From JBBROS01 sp965260995 (GTDB lineage Bacteria > Pseudomonadota > Alphaproteobacteria > Acetobacterales > Acetobacteraceae): 64,000 nucleotides of DNA. The position numbers and the translations under genes are program-made. Positions 28,900 through 40,258 of the stretch are shown piece after piece (the first letter of the stretch is position 1; the number at the start of each line of letters is the position of its first letter). The notes below the pieces were generated by a model. That model saw nothing but the letters and a program-made list of their open reading frames with translations, did no database searches and was not told where the DNA came from. The stretch covers positions 620,001 through 684,000 of the forward strand of contig CBDHCD010000001.1 of the NCBI GenBank assembly GCA_965260995.1, in the 5' to 3' direction.

Positions 28900-29735
28900 A
28901 AGCCTGACGCGACGACCTCCGGCGAGGGTGGCCGGTGGCCCAAGGAGGAGTGTGAGCGCACCCTGTTGCGATGCACCCGCCATGGCTCGATCAGCACGCG
29001 CGCTTCAGCCAGCGCGCCGACATCTCGGTGTTCAGCAGCCCGTCGCGCAGCGTGCCGTTGACGCTCTCGGCGCGGCCGTTCTCCCACGGGCTGCCCGGCT
29101 TGATGAACGCTGTCCTGGCGCCGACGCCGCTGATCCAGCTTTTCACGGTCACGGCAATGAACTCAGGTCCGTTGTCCAGCCGGACGCAACCCGGCGCGCC
29201 GCGCGCGACGAACAGACCGGCCAGCCCGTCGATCACCTACGGTGGAGCCCGGCTCGCGCCCGACCCGGAGGCACAGGCACGCGCGGGTGAACGCGTCCAC
29301 CACGTTCAGCCGGCGCATCTGGCGCCCGTCGCGCGTCCGGTCCTCGGCGAAGCCGCAGCCCTGCGCGGCCGGAACCTCGGGCTGCTCCGCCCAGACGTGG
29401 CGCGCCCACGCCGGGCGACGAGGGGCGCTTGCCAGTGCGCCGAGGCAGCCTCCTTCAGCGCCAGCTGCTCCACCGCCCGGTCAGCCACCGCGCGCCGCAA
29501 CCGCCCGGTTCTCCTGCTCCAAGCGCTTCAGCCGCCTCACCCGGACCAGCTTCAGCCCGCCACACTCCGGGTGCCAGCGGGTAGTGCGTCACCTCCGCCA
29601 CCCCGATCGCCCGCACTGCCTCCATCACCGGCTTGCCTTGCCCGGCCAGCGCCTCGGCCTGGCGCAGCTTGGCCACGATCTCCTCCGGCTCGTGATGCTT
29701 GCGCGCCAGCCCAGCTCCCTTCCGCTTGCCCCCGG
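28900..29735 (-). pseudogene. IS3-family (IS51-like) element remnant, orfA and orfB fragments
   Basis: On the minus strand: OrfA-like EEIVAKLRQAEALAGQGKP and MEAVRAIGVAEVT, then RRAVADRAVEQLALKEA, then OrfB pieces VRLDNGPEFIAVTVKSWI, IKPGSPWENGRAESVNG and finally HSSLGHRPPSPEVV. The pieces are in different frames, the OrfB N-terminal half is compressed by deletion, and there is at least one stop. The DDE Asp (DNGPEFI) and Glu (ENGRAES) segments remain visible. Confidence 0.8.
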
Positions 29736-29749
29736 CCTCTCATAACCGG

Positions 29750-30147
29750 TGGCCCACTTCTACGAAGAAGGTCACCGAACGTCTCAGGCTTTCGAGTTCG
29801 CATCACCTTTGTTTTGCTGAAATAGTACAGTTGAGAAATTTAAAAATAGCCACATTGCAATACGTAATAGATGCTTTACACAAGATTGTCATAGAAACTA
29901 GTTCAGAACTTACACACGCCCGATTGCCCTTCTTGTGACATATCGCAATCATGCGCTTCCACCTTGCTGCAGGTCTTGCAACGTAAATGATGCCTTTTTC
30001 GCACATGGATATGGTGCAGGCCTTCCTTGATCTGAGCCAGGCCCGCGTTGCGGCATGGTTTAGCATCGGGTTGCCGAAAGCCCACGACGGCGTCGCGCCG
30101 TCCCGCAGACCAGGCGCAAACGAGACAACCAGGAAAGGCCTCTTCCG
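29750..30147. promoter_or_regulatory. AT-rich upstream region of the lipoprotein gene
   Basis: About 400 bases, markedly AT-rich from 29800 to 29960, without coding similarity. It presumably contains the promoter of the downstream lipoprotein gene, but no well-spaced -35/-10 pair stands out. A GGAAAGG segment precedes the start codon by about ten bases. Confidence 0.35.
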
Positions 30148-31431
30148 ATGCTGACGAGCAAATCCCCTGTGACGGTTGCCGGACCGGGTCGGCGGAGCCG
30201 GTTGATGGCCTCACTGATGGCCACGACAGCCTTGCTCGGGGGCTGTGCCGCGATGTCGAATCAGCAAGCGGCCAACCGCCCGGCAGTGAAGCGGCCTTCA
30301 ACGGATGCTCAGCCGATCGACGCAGCCGTGACGAGCCTCACGACCGCGTTGTTCGCCGACGCGAAACTCGATCCGTCCGAGCCGCGGCTGCTCATGGTCG
30401 ATCCGCCGGTTGACCTCGCAACCGTCCGGCATTCGACGATGACGCGCGACGTCGAGCGGCGGGTCGTGAACACGGTTAATCAGCGCTTTCCTAACATTCA
30501 GGCGACTCCGCTGAGCGAAGGCGCGTTGCAGCGTCAGCCAGTCGTGTTGCTGAGCTGCATGGCTCCGGTGGCCAAGGCGGGCGACATGCAGCCCTACCGG
30601 GATGGGCCACCTCAGGCTTACCGGGTCTGGGCGTCATTGTCTGATACGCGCACCGGCCGGATCATGGCGACGCAAACGGCCTGGGTCCGCACAGAAGACG
30701 TGGACATGACGCCGACCAGGTTTTTCCGCGACAGCCCTGTTTGGACAATCGACAACAGCATGCGGGCATATCTGAAGGTATGCGGCGGCAAGCCAGGCGA
30801 GACCATGGACTCGGCTTACCTGACCGGCCTGGACGCGTCGGCCGTTGCCGACCGGGGAACTGCGGCCTACGAGGCTGGGCGCTATCCGGATGCGCTCGCC
30901 GCCTACACGCAGGCGAGCACCATGCCCGAGGGCGACAGGATGCGGGTCTGGAACGGAGTGTACCTGAGCAACCTGGCGCTCGGGCGACCGCAAGCCGCGG
31001 AGCAGGCGTTCGGCAAGATGGTCGACCTCGGCCTGGGGATGGGCAGGGTGGCGGTGAAGTTCCTGTTCGAGCCGGCATCGACACGGTTCTGGCGAGGCGG
31101 GGCGCTGAGCGAAGAGTATCCGATGTGGCTGCGCCAGATCGCGAACCGGAGCGCGGCTCAGCGGGTTTGTATGCTGGTGCTCGGTTACACCAGCCCTACG
31201 GGCACGCGGGCGGTGAACAAGTCGCTGTCAGAACGGCGAGCCATATTCGTACGCGAAGAGATCGTCCAGAGGGCGCCGGTGCTGAAGATTCGCACCGAGG
31301 CTCTCGGGCGTGGATCGAGTGATCCTCTGGTCGGCACCGGCAAGGACGACGCGAGCGACGTGCTGGATCGCCGCGTGGAGTTCCAGCCACAGACATGCAA
31401 CGCGCTCGAAGTGGCGCCAAGCCGTTTCTGA
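30148..31431 (+). CDS. Outer-membrane lipoprotein with TPR-like segment and OmpA-like domain
   Basis: 427 residues. A lipoprotein signal ending LLGGC (lipobox cysteine near residue 33) indicates membrane anchoring. The central region AVADRGTAAYEAGRYPDALAA resembles a tetratricopeptide helix pair. The C-terminal ~90 residues, CMLVLGYTSPTGTRAVNKSL, SERRAIFVREEIV and DVLDRRVEFQ, follow the OmpA/MotB peptidoglycan-binding pattern (GHTD..GS..N..LS..RA...RRVEF), although the usual Asp of GHTD is Ser. Likely a periplasmic scaffold. Pal-like or secretion-associated roles are possible; the flanking DNA gives no clue. Confidence 0.7.
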   Translation: MLTSKSPVTVAGPGRRSRLMASLMATTALLGGCAAMSNQQAANRPAVKRPSTDAQPIDAAVTSLTTALFADAKLDPSEPRLLMVDPPVDLATVRHSTMTRDVERRVVNTVNQRFPNIQATPLSEGALQRQPVVLLSCMAPVAKAGDMQPYRDGPPQAYRVWASLSDTRTGRIMATQTAWVRTEDVDMTPTRFFRDSPVWTIDNSMRAYLKVCGGKPGETMDSAYLTGLDASAVADRGTAAYEAGRYPDALAAYTQASTMPEGDRMRVWNGVYLSNLALGRPQAAEQAFGKMVDLGLGMGRVAVKFLFEPASTRFWRGGALSEEYPMWLRQIANRSAAQRVCMLVLGYTSPTGTRAVNKSLSERRAIFVREEIVQRAPVLKIRTEALGRGSSDPLVGTGKDDASDVLDRRVEFQPQTCNALEVAPSRF

Positions 31432-31452
31432 TCGGGCGGGTGTTGCGTCAGG

Positions 31453-31476
31453 GCACGGGAACAGCTGTTTCCGTGC
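31453..31476 (+). terminator. Hairpin after the lipoprotein gene
   Basis: Arms GCACGGGAACA and TGTTTCCGTGC with a 2-base centre (one G-U in RNA), starting 22 bases after the stop codon. There is no following T-run, so termination is possible but unproven. Confidence 0.4.
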
Positions 31477-32149
31477 ACAGTTCGGAGCCGATAAGTGGGT
31501 GCAGACGCATATCGCGTCAAGCAGCAGCGTTTCAGCTCAGAATTATTCTCATATTGGTGTATTGATATTAAACAAGACTTTAAGGTGAAAAACTTAAACT
31601 GGGGCTCTACTTTCATGTCGGCTACCGAAATGCTTGGCTCACGTTGTGTTTAGGAGTTCTTCCTGGTTCCCGATCTGACTCTCTGCCTCTAGGTGCTGGG
31701 TTTGCGAGGCCGGGGCGATTGGAACGGTGGTTTCGGTTTTGTGTGAGAAGCATTGGCAGTGCAGCTTTGAGGGCGTAGCGTCGGCGGCGTAGCGTCGGCG
31801 GCGTGCTGGGGTGATAGCCAAGTGCCTGGTGGATGTTCGTCCTCGTGCAGCACGCACTGGACGGCCGATCGTGGGCCGGGGTGGCGCGGTTGTGCGGCAT
31901 GAGCCGGCGGCACCGTAGGGCTGGGTTCACCGCCGCGACGCGGACGATCCCTGTGGGCCTGTCCAATCAGGCCAGTCTGGGGCGCCTGCTGTGCTTGACC
32001 CTGAGCGGGTAGCCCGGCTCAAGGCGCTGGCCCTAGCGGGGCGGGACTTGGCTTGGTGAACCGCCCTGGTTTTCCTGAAGGCTGTTTGGTTTGAGTTTCA
32101 GGGGCTGATCGGCCTGGTCTTGAGCGAGGCATAGCAGGCTGTTTCCGCT
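31477..32149. other. Gap with transposon scraps
   Basis: No intact gene. A minus-strand scrap at about 31810-31860 reads TNIHQALGYHPSTP, similar to IS3/IS481 transposase tails. The rest up to 32100 looks like IS end sequence. Confidence 0.35.
31773..31800. repeat. 14-bp tandem duplication
   Basis: GCGTAGCGTCGGCG occurs twice head to tail. A simple replication-slippage duplication in non-coding DNA is the likely explanation. Confidence 0.7.
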
Positions 32150-32259
32150 TCGACGGGCGCGATGTTGCCGATCGGCTCAATCAGGCGGGGGTTCGTGGAA
32201 CCAGTCGACCCATTCGAGGGTGGCAAACTCAACGGCCTCGAACGAGCGAGGGTCCTCGT
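32150..32259 (-). pseudogene. IS3-family OrfB, C-terminal remnant
   Basis: Minus strand reads NEDPRSFEAVEFATLEWVDW then a frame slip and RLIEPIGNIAPVEAETACYA, the C-terminal tail of an IS3 OrfB. It is cut at 32259 by IS21 copy 2. Confidence 0.75.
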
Positions 32260-32639
32260 TGTTAGCGGCGGCGAGAATGCGCGTTTAAACGGCGCGTATT
32301 TTGCTGGGTTGAAGGCGTCTGGCGGGTTGGCGTGACGGCTGTGGCGGCGTTTCTGTGCAGGGGCCTCGGGTGTCTGGAGATGCCGGCACCTTGGGCATCG
32401 TCGCCCGTCTGCGATGAGGATGCCGCCGTGCTCGCGGCCGTCCAGGACGCTGCGCGCCGCGCAAGCGCGGTGGCCTGCGGCCATCCTGGACGGGCCGCTG
32501 CGCGCGACGGCCTGGGCGAGCGCAGGTCGGGACGACAGGATGGCCGTCTTGATCGAACAACAGGATGGGTGTTGGCGCTTCGCGTGTCGCCGGCCCGCCG
32601 GCCATGGTTTGCGGCTAGGGTGGGCAGTCAGCGCCTTGT

Positions 32640-33384
32640 TCACGGTTTGGCTTTGCGGCGTTGGCGCGCGCGCTGCTCGGTGCGTTCGCGGGCCTCCTTG
32701 AGGCGGTAGGACTCGCCTTCGATGGCGATGATCTCGGCGTTGTGGACGAGTCGGTCGACCAGGGAGACGACGCAGGCGGCATTGGGGAACACCTCACGCC
32801 ATTCGGCAAAGGGGCGGTTGGTGGTGACCAGCGTGCTTTTGGTCTGGTAGCGACGCGAGACCAGTTCGAACATCAGGTCGGCATGGCGGTTGGAGTAGGA
32901 CAGGTAGCCGACCTCGTCGATCACCAGCAGCTGCGGCCGGGCGTAGTGGCGCAGGCGGCGGCGCAGGGCAGAGTCGCTGTCGAGCGCGCACAGGTCGCCG
33001 AGCAGCTGGCCGGCGCTGGTGAACAGCACGGTATGGCCAAGGATCAGCGCCTGATGGGCGATGTTCTGCGCCAGCGTTGACTTGCCGACGCCGTTCGGAC
33101 CGACCAGGACGACGTGGGCGGCCTCGGCCAGGAAGTCGAGCGCCATCAGCGCCTCGACGGCGGCGCGGTCGCAGCGCTTGGGCCAGGCCCAATCGAAGTC
33201 GCACAATGGTTTGAAGCGGCCGATGTGGGCGGAGCCCAGCCGGCGTTCCAGGCTGCGGCGGGCGCGCTCCTGCTCCTCCCAGCCGAGCAGCGGCGCCACC
33301 CAGGCCTCGGCCGCCACGTCCGGCCAATGTGCCAGGAGGCCGTGCAGGTGCAGCGCCTCGGCGCGGGCGCGCATGGGATCGGGC

Positions 33385-33392
<8 letters not shown>
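32640..33392 (-). CDS. istB: IstB-type ATPase, copy 2
   Basis: 250 residues with Walker A GPNGVGKS and Walker B LLVIDEVG, identical in protein sequence to copy 1 as far as I can see; a single silent change lies within the arginine codon of LVSRRYQT. Overlaps istA by 8 bases. Confidence 0.92.
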
Positions 33393-34861
<1,469 letters not shown>

Positions 34862-34878
<17 letters not shown>

Positions 34879-35386
34879 GGCCGGGTCCCGTCCGCTCGTG
34901 TTGCCGCAAGCCTCGACGGCGGACGCGGCGGCGCAGGAACTCCTGGCGGACCAGGCCGGGGCACCGGCGCCCGCACCAGTGGCAGTGCAAGGCCGGTCGC
35001 CGGGGCTGCTCGTCCAAGGCAGCTGCGTCGCTCGCACCCATCGGCGAGCCAGGCGGCAGCAAACCATCGCGCAGCGACAGGGGTGAACCGTGATGCGTCA
35101 CGTTCTTGCCGCGCGCCCGGTAGCGGCGCGCCCGCGCGGCATGGGCATGCCGCCCCCGGCGGCTGCACTGGTAGCGCCGCCCGGCCTCCCGCAATGTGCG
35201 GCGCCGGGCGCGGGGCGCGCAGTCTCCGGCGCAGTAGATCTGGCCGCGGTCGCAGACGCTGCACACAATGGCCTGGACGCGGCAGCCCGCGCATAGGAAC
35301 AGCCGCGCCGGCAGGTCGTCCTCATGCCCGGACCCGCAAACGCCACGTGGACGAACGCCACGATTGCCGGGATACTGACCCTGCAT
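34862..35386 (-). CDS. Cysteine-rich passenger protein of IS21, copy 2
   Basis: Identical to the copy 1 protein: paired C-x2-C motifs at residues 32-56, an arginine-rich middle and a second Cys cluster at 135-142. It precedes istA with a 17-base overlap. No known function. Confidence 0.6.
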
Positions 35387-35667
35387 GCGTGCCCAGCACG
35401 GGTGTGGGGCACGGCGCCGAGCAGAACCGCCAAGTCGAGATCGGCGCCGTGCTTGCCCTCGATACCGGCAAGCTCTTACCCCAACCCCCGCCGCTGCGTC
35501 AGCCCGTGCCCGCGCCGCAAAGCCGCATCAAACCCCGCGGCACCTCGTCATCAATATCGTCCCAGCAAGCTCGCAGGCCGCCACCTGCCGATCATGATCC
35601 CACGCGGCAAACCGACCGATCAGATACTACGCGCCAAATTTGCGCGGATTCTGACCGCCATCGACAG

Positions 35668-36289
35668 GGCCGCAAGCCGGTGCCGGACGGGGAGCCGCAG
35701 GCGGCGCAGGACGTGCTGGCCCCGCTCACATGGCGACGCGTGACCTGGCGGGAGGGCACCAAGGGGGCACTGACGGCGCGGTTCGCGGCCATCCGCGTCC
35801 GGGTGGCTGACGGCGCAGCCTGGGCCAACAACCGGCACCTGCCCGGCGAGGAAGCCTGGCTGGTCGGCGAGTGGCGCACGAGCGGCGAGCGCAAATACTA
35901 CCTCAGCAACCTGCCCGCGCGCACGTCGCTGCGCACACTCGCCCGTGCCATCAAGGCGCGCCGGGTGTGCGAGCAGGCGCACCAGCAGCTCAAGGGCGAG
36001 TTGGGCCTCGGCCACTTCGAGGGCCGCTCCTGGACTGGGCTGCACCGGCACGCGCTGATGTGCTGCATCGCGTTCACCTACCTGCAGCACCTGCGCCTCG
36101 CCGGACAAAGCCGGACGGGGCGGGGGAAAAATGCGGACCCGTCACCCCGGACCGCCGCCGCAACCGAGCCTGCCCGCGGTGCGCCGCGCCATCATCGCCA
36201 GGCTGTTCGCACACCTCGCCCCGCCCGTGCGTTGCCCCTGCTGCCAACACCAGTTCCAGCCGCCTCATAATCAGAAAGTGCCCAGGTAG
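35668..36289 (+). pseudogene. IS701-family transposase, C-terminal fragment
   Basis: Begins abruptly at the IS21 end: GRKPVPDG, VTWREGTKGALTARFAAIRV, LPGEEAWLVGEWRTSGERKY, RRVCEQAHQQLKGELGLGHF (Glu region) and GRSWTGLHRHALM. A slip around 36120-36145 moves the true C-terminus (PPVRCPCCQHQFQPPH) to another frame, ending at 36289. It is a different lineage from the 1,748-bp element. Confidence 0.78.
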
Positions 36290-36291
36290 TG

Positions 36292-36540
36292 TTAGCCGAC
36301 GGCGGCCTTGGCACGAGCCCGCTTCGTGTAGCCGGACGCTTTCTGCCAGGCCGCACGTCCGTGCTTGGCGATGCACTGGAGGTGGCGGTCGCGCTGCGTG
36401 GGGTCGGTTTCGGCCGTTTCGCTCGGCACGGCCGTAGAGCGCGGCGGCACGATGATCGCCGCCGCAGGATGACGTTTGGCCACGGCTGCGGACACGCTGT
36501 CCTGGTCGTAGGCGCCGTCGGCGGCGAACGCCGCCACTGA
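36292..36540 (-). pseudogene. IS5-family-like transposase, internal fragment
   Basis: 82 residues, including AAFAADGAYDQDSVSAAVA with an Asp motif, AAIIVPPRSTAVPSE, and RDRHLQCIAKHGRAAWQKAS. This is the central DDE_Tnp_1 region of an IS5-like transposase, truncated on both sides; the C-terminal Glu region (after SGYTKRARAKAA) is missing. Confidence 0.65.
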
Positions 36541-36689
36541 TCATTTCCTTCAGCTCAGGGCTGCCTTGAATTTCGAGGAACGCGTTGCGTGGCGTCTTCC
36601 CTTGCGCTGGAGCTGTGCGACGGATCCGCCGGACAGGCGGAAACGCTCGCCAACGCCCGGATGATTGTGGACGCGACGGCGCTGGGCTG

Positions 36690-36902
36690 GCCAACGCGCG
36701 CGCCAAAGGCAAGCGCCTCGGCCGTCCCGTGCGCGACCCCGGCGCGCGGGCCCGCGTCGTCGCACTCAAGGGCGAGGGGCTGAGCCTGCGCCAGATTGCC
36801 GCCCGCGAATGCCTTTCAGCGTCGGGCGTGCGCAAGATGCTCATGCAGGCAGGCGTCGAGACGGCTGCTCCATCCTCAGCCCTTGCTTCCCCGCAGGCCT
36901 GA
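36690..36902 (+). pseudogene. Serine resolvase, C-terminal fragment
   Basis: ANARAKGKRLGRPVRDPG and LRQIAARECLSASGVRKML are the hinge and helix-turn-helix of Tn3-type resolvases/invertases. The N-terminal catalytic domain with the active serine is absent. It sits directly upstream of a Tn3 tnpA fragment, consistent with a Tn3-family relic. Confidence 0.7.
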
Positions 36903-36911
36903 CCACGCGCC

Positions 36912-37313
36912 GTGCCGGTCATCGCCGACACCGCCTACCCGCGGCTGCCCATCCAGCCGGGGCCGGCCAAGCTGGAGGCATTCACGCCGGAGGCGGCCGA
37001 AAGCCCCTTCGCGCGGCAAAAGACACGGCAGCGCGGCCCGCGCCTGGCGCTCCTGATCTTGCTCAAGGTGTTCCAACACCTCGGGCGGGTGGTCCGGCTT
37101 GCCGAGGTGCCGATGGCCATCCTCGCCCACGTCGCCGCAGCTGCCGACCTGGCCGACGCCATCCCCGACCTCGCCGGCTACGACGACACGACCTACCGCG
37201 TCCGTCTCGCAACGCTTGTGCGCGGCCATGCCGGCGTCGCCGCCTACGACCGCGAGGCGCGCAGCATAGCTGCGCGGGCCTGCATCGAAGCAGCGCGCAA
37301 GGCGCACCGCCTC
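36912..37313 (+). pseudogene. tnpA: Tn3-family transposase, N-terminal fragment
   Basis: GTG 36912 begins PVIADTAYPRLPIQPGPAKL, then EAFTPEAAESPFARQ, RLALLILLKVFQHLGRVVRL and LAGYDDTTYRVRLATLVRGH, resembling the N-terminal region of one branch of Tn3 TnpA proteins. After about 134 codons it is fused in frame to tyrosine recombinase sequence. The catalytic domain is lost. Confidence 0.6.
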
Positions 37314-37773
37314 ACCGTGGCGCGCGGCACGCTGCGTCCGGTCATGCTCCCCGTACTGCTTGGCTTGCTGGCCAGCACGGGTTTGCGAGTCGGAGAGGCG
37401 GTCCGGCTAAGGGTGGACGACGTCCGGCTGGACACCGACCCGCCGCACCTACGCGTGCTGCAAACCAAGTTCCAGAAGGGGCCTGCTGGGAGTCTGGTTC
37501 GGCAAGCTGACCCGCAAGCTCGGGATGTGGCCGGCAGACAAGGCGGCGCGCCGCCCATCGCTGCACTCGTTCAGGCACAGCTTCGCGGTCCGCCGACTGC
37601 GGGCGTGGCACGAAGCCGGCCAGGACGTGCGGGCGCTGCTGCCGACGCTGTCGGTCCACCTCGGCCACCTCCGGCCGGAGGACACCTACTGGTACCTGAC
37701 CGCCACGCCGGAGCTGCTGCGGGTGGCGGGCGCACCCTTCGCGCCGGACGGCGTAGTCGGGGATGAGCCATGA
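37314..37773 (+). pseudogene. Tyrosine recombinase, partial (RIT-like, upstream member)
   Basis: VMLPVLLGLLASTGLRVGEA carries the first catalytic Arg. A slip/deletion near 37470 follows; then LHSFRHSFAVRRLRAW (His-x-x-Arg), LSVHLGHLRPEDTYWYL (His and Tyr nucleophile). The stop overlaps the start of the next recombinase by ATGA. The N-terminal half is replaced by the Tn3 fragment. Confidence 0.7.
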
Positions 37774-38474
37774 GGACGCTGGCCGACGCAGGCGGCCTTG
37801 TTGGCCCGCACATGCAGGCGTTCTTCGCTGAGCACCTGCTCGCCCACAAGCGCGCCAGCCCGCAGACCATCGCCTGTTATCGCGACACGTTCCGCCTGCT
37901 GCTGCGCTTCATGCAGGACAGGACGGGCGCCGCACCCGCGGCGCTGCCGCTCTCGGCCCTGGACGCCGACGCCGTGCTGACGTTTCTCGACCACATCGAG
38001 CGCAACCGCGGCTGCACGGTGAAGTCGCGCAACAACCGGCCGGCCGCCATCCGGTCGTTCTTTTGCCTGGTCGCGCTGCGCGTCCCGGACAGCCTGGGGC
38101 AGGTGACGCGGGTGACGGCGATCCCCGTCAAGCGCGGCGATAAACGGCTGGTCAGCTACTTGACCCGCGACGAGGTCAAGGCCCTGCTCGCCGCGCCTGA
38201 CCGGACGGCCTGGTCGGGTCGGGTCGGGTCGGCGCGACCACGCTCTGCTGCTGACCCTATACAACAGCGGCGCGCGTGTCTCCGAGATCACCGCCCTGCG
38301 GCGCGAGCAGGTGCGCCTCGACCCTGCTGATCCCTGCCTCGATCTGCACGGCAAGGGACGCAAGCAGCGCGTCGTGCCGCTCTGGGCAGAAACCGCCCGG
38401 GTGTTGCGGGCATGGTTCCGCGAACTGGGCGACCAGGGCAGCGGTGTCGCCTTTCCCAGCGCCCCCCGGCTTAG
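37770..38474 (+). pseudogene. Tyrosine recombinase, partial (RIT-like, downstream member)
   Basis: N-terminal SAM-like domain (ASPQTIACYRDTFRLLLRFM, LDADAVLTFLDHIERNRG) and the start of the catalytic domain (LVSYLTRDEVKALLAAPD). Four tandem GGTCG units at 38212-38231 then shift the frame; removing two units restores DHALLLTLYNSGARVSEI with the first catalytic Arg. The gene is cut at about 38474 by IS66-like sequence, losing the His and Tyr motifs. Confidence 0.75.
38212..38231. repeat. GGTCG x4 microsatellite that breaks a recombinase frame
   Basis: Four perfect pentamers inside a coding sequence. Frame restoration requires loss of two units (10 bases), so unit number would decide whether the downstream part is in frame. 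Confidence 0.8.
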
Positions 38475-38483
38475 CATTAGCTC

Positions 38484-38966
38484 GTGCCGGCCACGCCCGA
38501 GCAGCGCTGCGCCGTCGAGGTGACGCGCACACTAATCTGGTGGTTGTATGCCGACCTGAAGGTCTGGGCGTGTGACCCGTGTCCACGACGGGCCGCCGCG
38601 CTGCGGACGCGTTTTGACCGCATCTTCAGGCGCCGAACCGGCTACGCCACCTTGGACCGGCTGCTCGCCCGGCTACATCAGCGCAAGCACGAACTGCTGC
38701 GTATACTCGAGCGCCCCGAGATCCCGCTGCACGCCAACGGCTCGGAGGATGACATCCGGGCCTGCGTGACCAAGCGCGCGATCTCCGGCGGCACGGTGAG
38801 CACGGCAGGACGCACCGCGCGCGACGTCACGCTCGGCCTGATGAAGACCTGCGGCAAGCTGGGCGTGTCGTTCTTCCGCTACCTCGGCGACCGCCTGCGC
38901 GTTCCAGGCGCCGTTACCATCCCGCCGCTTCCAGAACTCATCCGTCAGGCCGCGACCACGGCCTGA
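38484..38966 (+). pseudogene. IS66-like transposase, C-terminal fragment
   Basis: 160 residues: VTRTLIWWLYADLKVW, FDRIFRRRTGYATLDRLLAR, EIPLHANGSEDDIRACVTKR (catalytic-Glu-type NGSE-D-IR block) and GVSFFRYLGDRLRVPGAV. Related to the remnant at 23331-23434. The start is an artefact of truncation; family assignment to IS66-like is tentative. Confidence 0.65.
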
Positions 38967-39037
38967 TTGCCCGGGCATCTGCCCCGGTTGCTGCAACACA
39001 GTCCTACCACCCTGGAACCCAACAAGATTCACCCGCT

Positions 39038-39612
39038 TTATCGGGTCCACATCCGCGCGGCGATGGCGCGCTCCTCCTCGCCGACCGCTTCGGCGTAGAT
39101 GGCGGTGGTGGTGAGCTGGGCGTGGCCGAGCCAGCGCTGCACCATGTTGAGTGGAATGCCCTGGCCAACGGCGGCGACGCCGAGCGCGTGGCGCAGGCCC
39201 TTGGGGCTCGCCTGGGCACCTTCGATGCCGGCGGCTGCGAGCACCTCTTTCACGCGGCGCCAAGCCGTTGCCCGCGAGAACGGCCACAGCGGCACCTTGG
39301 CCGCGACACCGCGCAGGCCACGAAGGCCGAACACCAAGTCAAGCATGGTGGCAAGGTCGGCGGGATCGGCACGGTGCGGAACAGCCCGCGCTGGCGCTTT
39401 TTCAACGTCTCGAAAGTGATGGTGCCGCCGGCCACGTCCACCTGAGCGCCGGTGAGGGCAAGAGCCTCGCTGACGCGGCAGCCGGTCCAGGCGAGGGTGT
39501 GGCAGAAAGCGCGGACGTCGCGCGGCGCTTGGTCGGCCGCCAAAAGGAAGCGTGCGTGCTCGGCGCCGGTGAGGTATTTGCGACCGCCATCCCGGTCGTG
39601 AATCGACATCAT
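39038..39612 (-). pseudogene. Tyrosine-type integrase with a frameshift
   Basis: Frame 1 from 39612: YLTGAEHARFLLAADQAPRD, LAWTGCRVSEALAL (catalytic Arg), VPIPPTL. One base is missing near 39345; frame 2 continues MLDLVFGLRGLRG, SPKGLRHALGVAAVGQG, MVQRWLGHAQLTTTAIYAEA (His and Tyr). The usual core is otherwise complete. Its start overlaps the end of the toxin gene by ATGA, so all three genes form one transcription unit. Confidence 0.8.
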
Positions 39613-40031
39613 GGGGTGACGACCTCGATCAGGCTGCTGAAACGGCGAAAGTCGACAACGTTGAAGGTGAGCAGGCGGGTCTCGCCGTGGGCTAGCATGG
39701 TGGCGACGATGTTGGCGTCATGCACCTGCTTGCCCCCGAACGCGAAGCGTCGGGTCAGCGTCATCAGCTCATCCCAGACATGGGGCCCATCTTCGAGCAC
39801 GGCGAAACGGCGGATGAACATCGCCGTGTCGGCCGTGGCTTCGGCGAGAGTCAGTGCCCGCGACCAGGTCTGCGGCCGGGTGGTCGCGGCCAGGTATTCC
39901 CGCAGCACCTGGCGCGGGATTGCGATCGGGCCTTGTGCCCGCAACCGAGCGAGGGCGGCGCGGGCGTGAAGATGCTCGGGTGCCGCTGCAATGGTGGAGT
40001 GGACGAGGACGTTGGTGTCGACAACGCTCAC
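39609..40031 (-). CDS. PIN-domain toxin (VapC-like RNase)
   Basis: 140 residues starting at GTG 40031. The N-terminal VDTNVLVH contains the first acidic residue (D5); LREYLAATT, VHDANIVATMLAHG and FNVVDFRRF supply the other conserved acidic positions of PIN nucleases. VapC-type toxins cut RNA, often initiator tRNA or rRNA. It overlaps the upstream gene by 4 bases (GTGA) in classic antitoxin-toxin order and appears intact. Confidence 0.85.
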   Translation of the reverse strand: MSVVDTNVLVHSTIAAAPEHLHARAALARLRAQGPIAIPRQVLREYLAATTRPQTWSRALTLAEATADTAMFIRRFAVLEDGPHVWDELMTLTRRFAFGGKQVHDANIVATMLAHGETRLLTFNVVDFRRFSSLIEVVTP

Positions 40032-40258
40032 CGTCCGTCGTCGCCGTAGAGGTCCTCACGGCGCAGGCTCAGTCCTTCGGGCCAGGGGCCGAGGTCATGG
40101 ACGGGCAGGCTGTCGACGTCGAGCGGTTCCGTGGGCAGCTGCCGTGCCGGCCGATCCTCGACCTCAATGCGCGCCGTATATTCGCCGGCGGGCAGCGGCG
40201 TTGCGGTGGAGATGGCGCCGTCGGGGGCGACGGTGAGACGGGTGTTGACGACGGTCAC
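40028..40258 (-). CDS. Putative antitoxin partnered with the PIN toxin
   Basis: 76 residues from GTG 40258, chosen because GGAGG lies five bases upstream; an ATG at 40294 lacks such a site. Sequence includes VVNTRLTVAPDGAISTATPL, ARIEVEDRPARQLPTEPLDV and the acidic/aromatic tail SLRREDLYGDDGR that would fit wrapping the toxin active site. No clear DNA-binding fold recognised. The role is inferred from size, overlap and position. Confidence 0.7.
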   Translation of the reverse strand: MTVVNTRLTVAPDGAISTATPLPAGEYTARIEVEDRPARQLPTEPLDVDSLPVHDLGPWPEGLSLRREDLYGDDGR

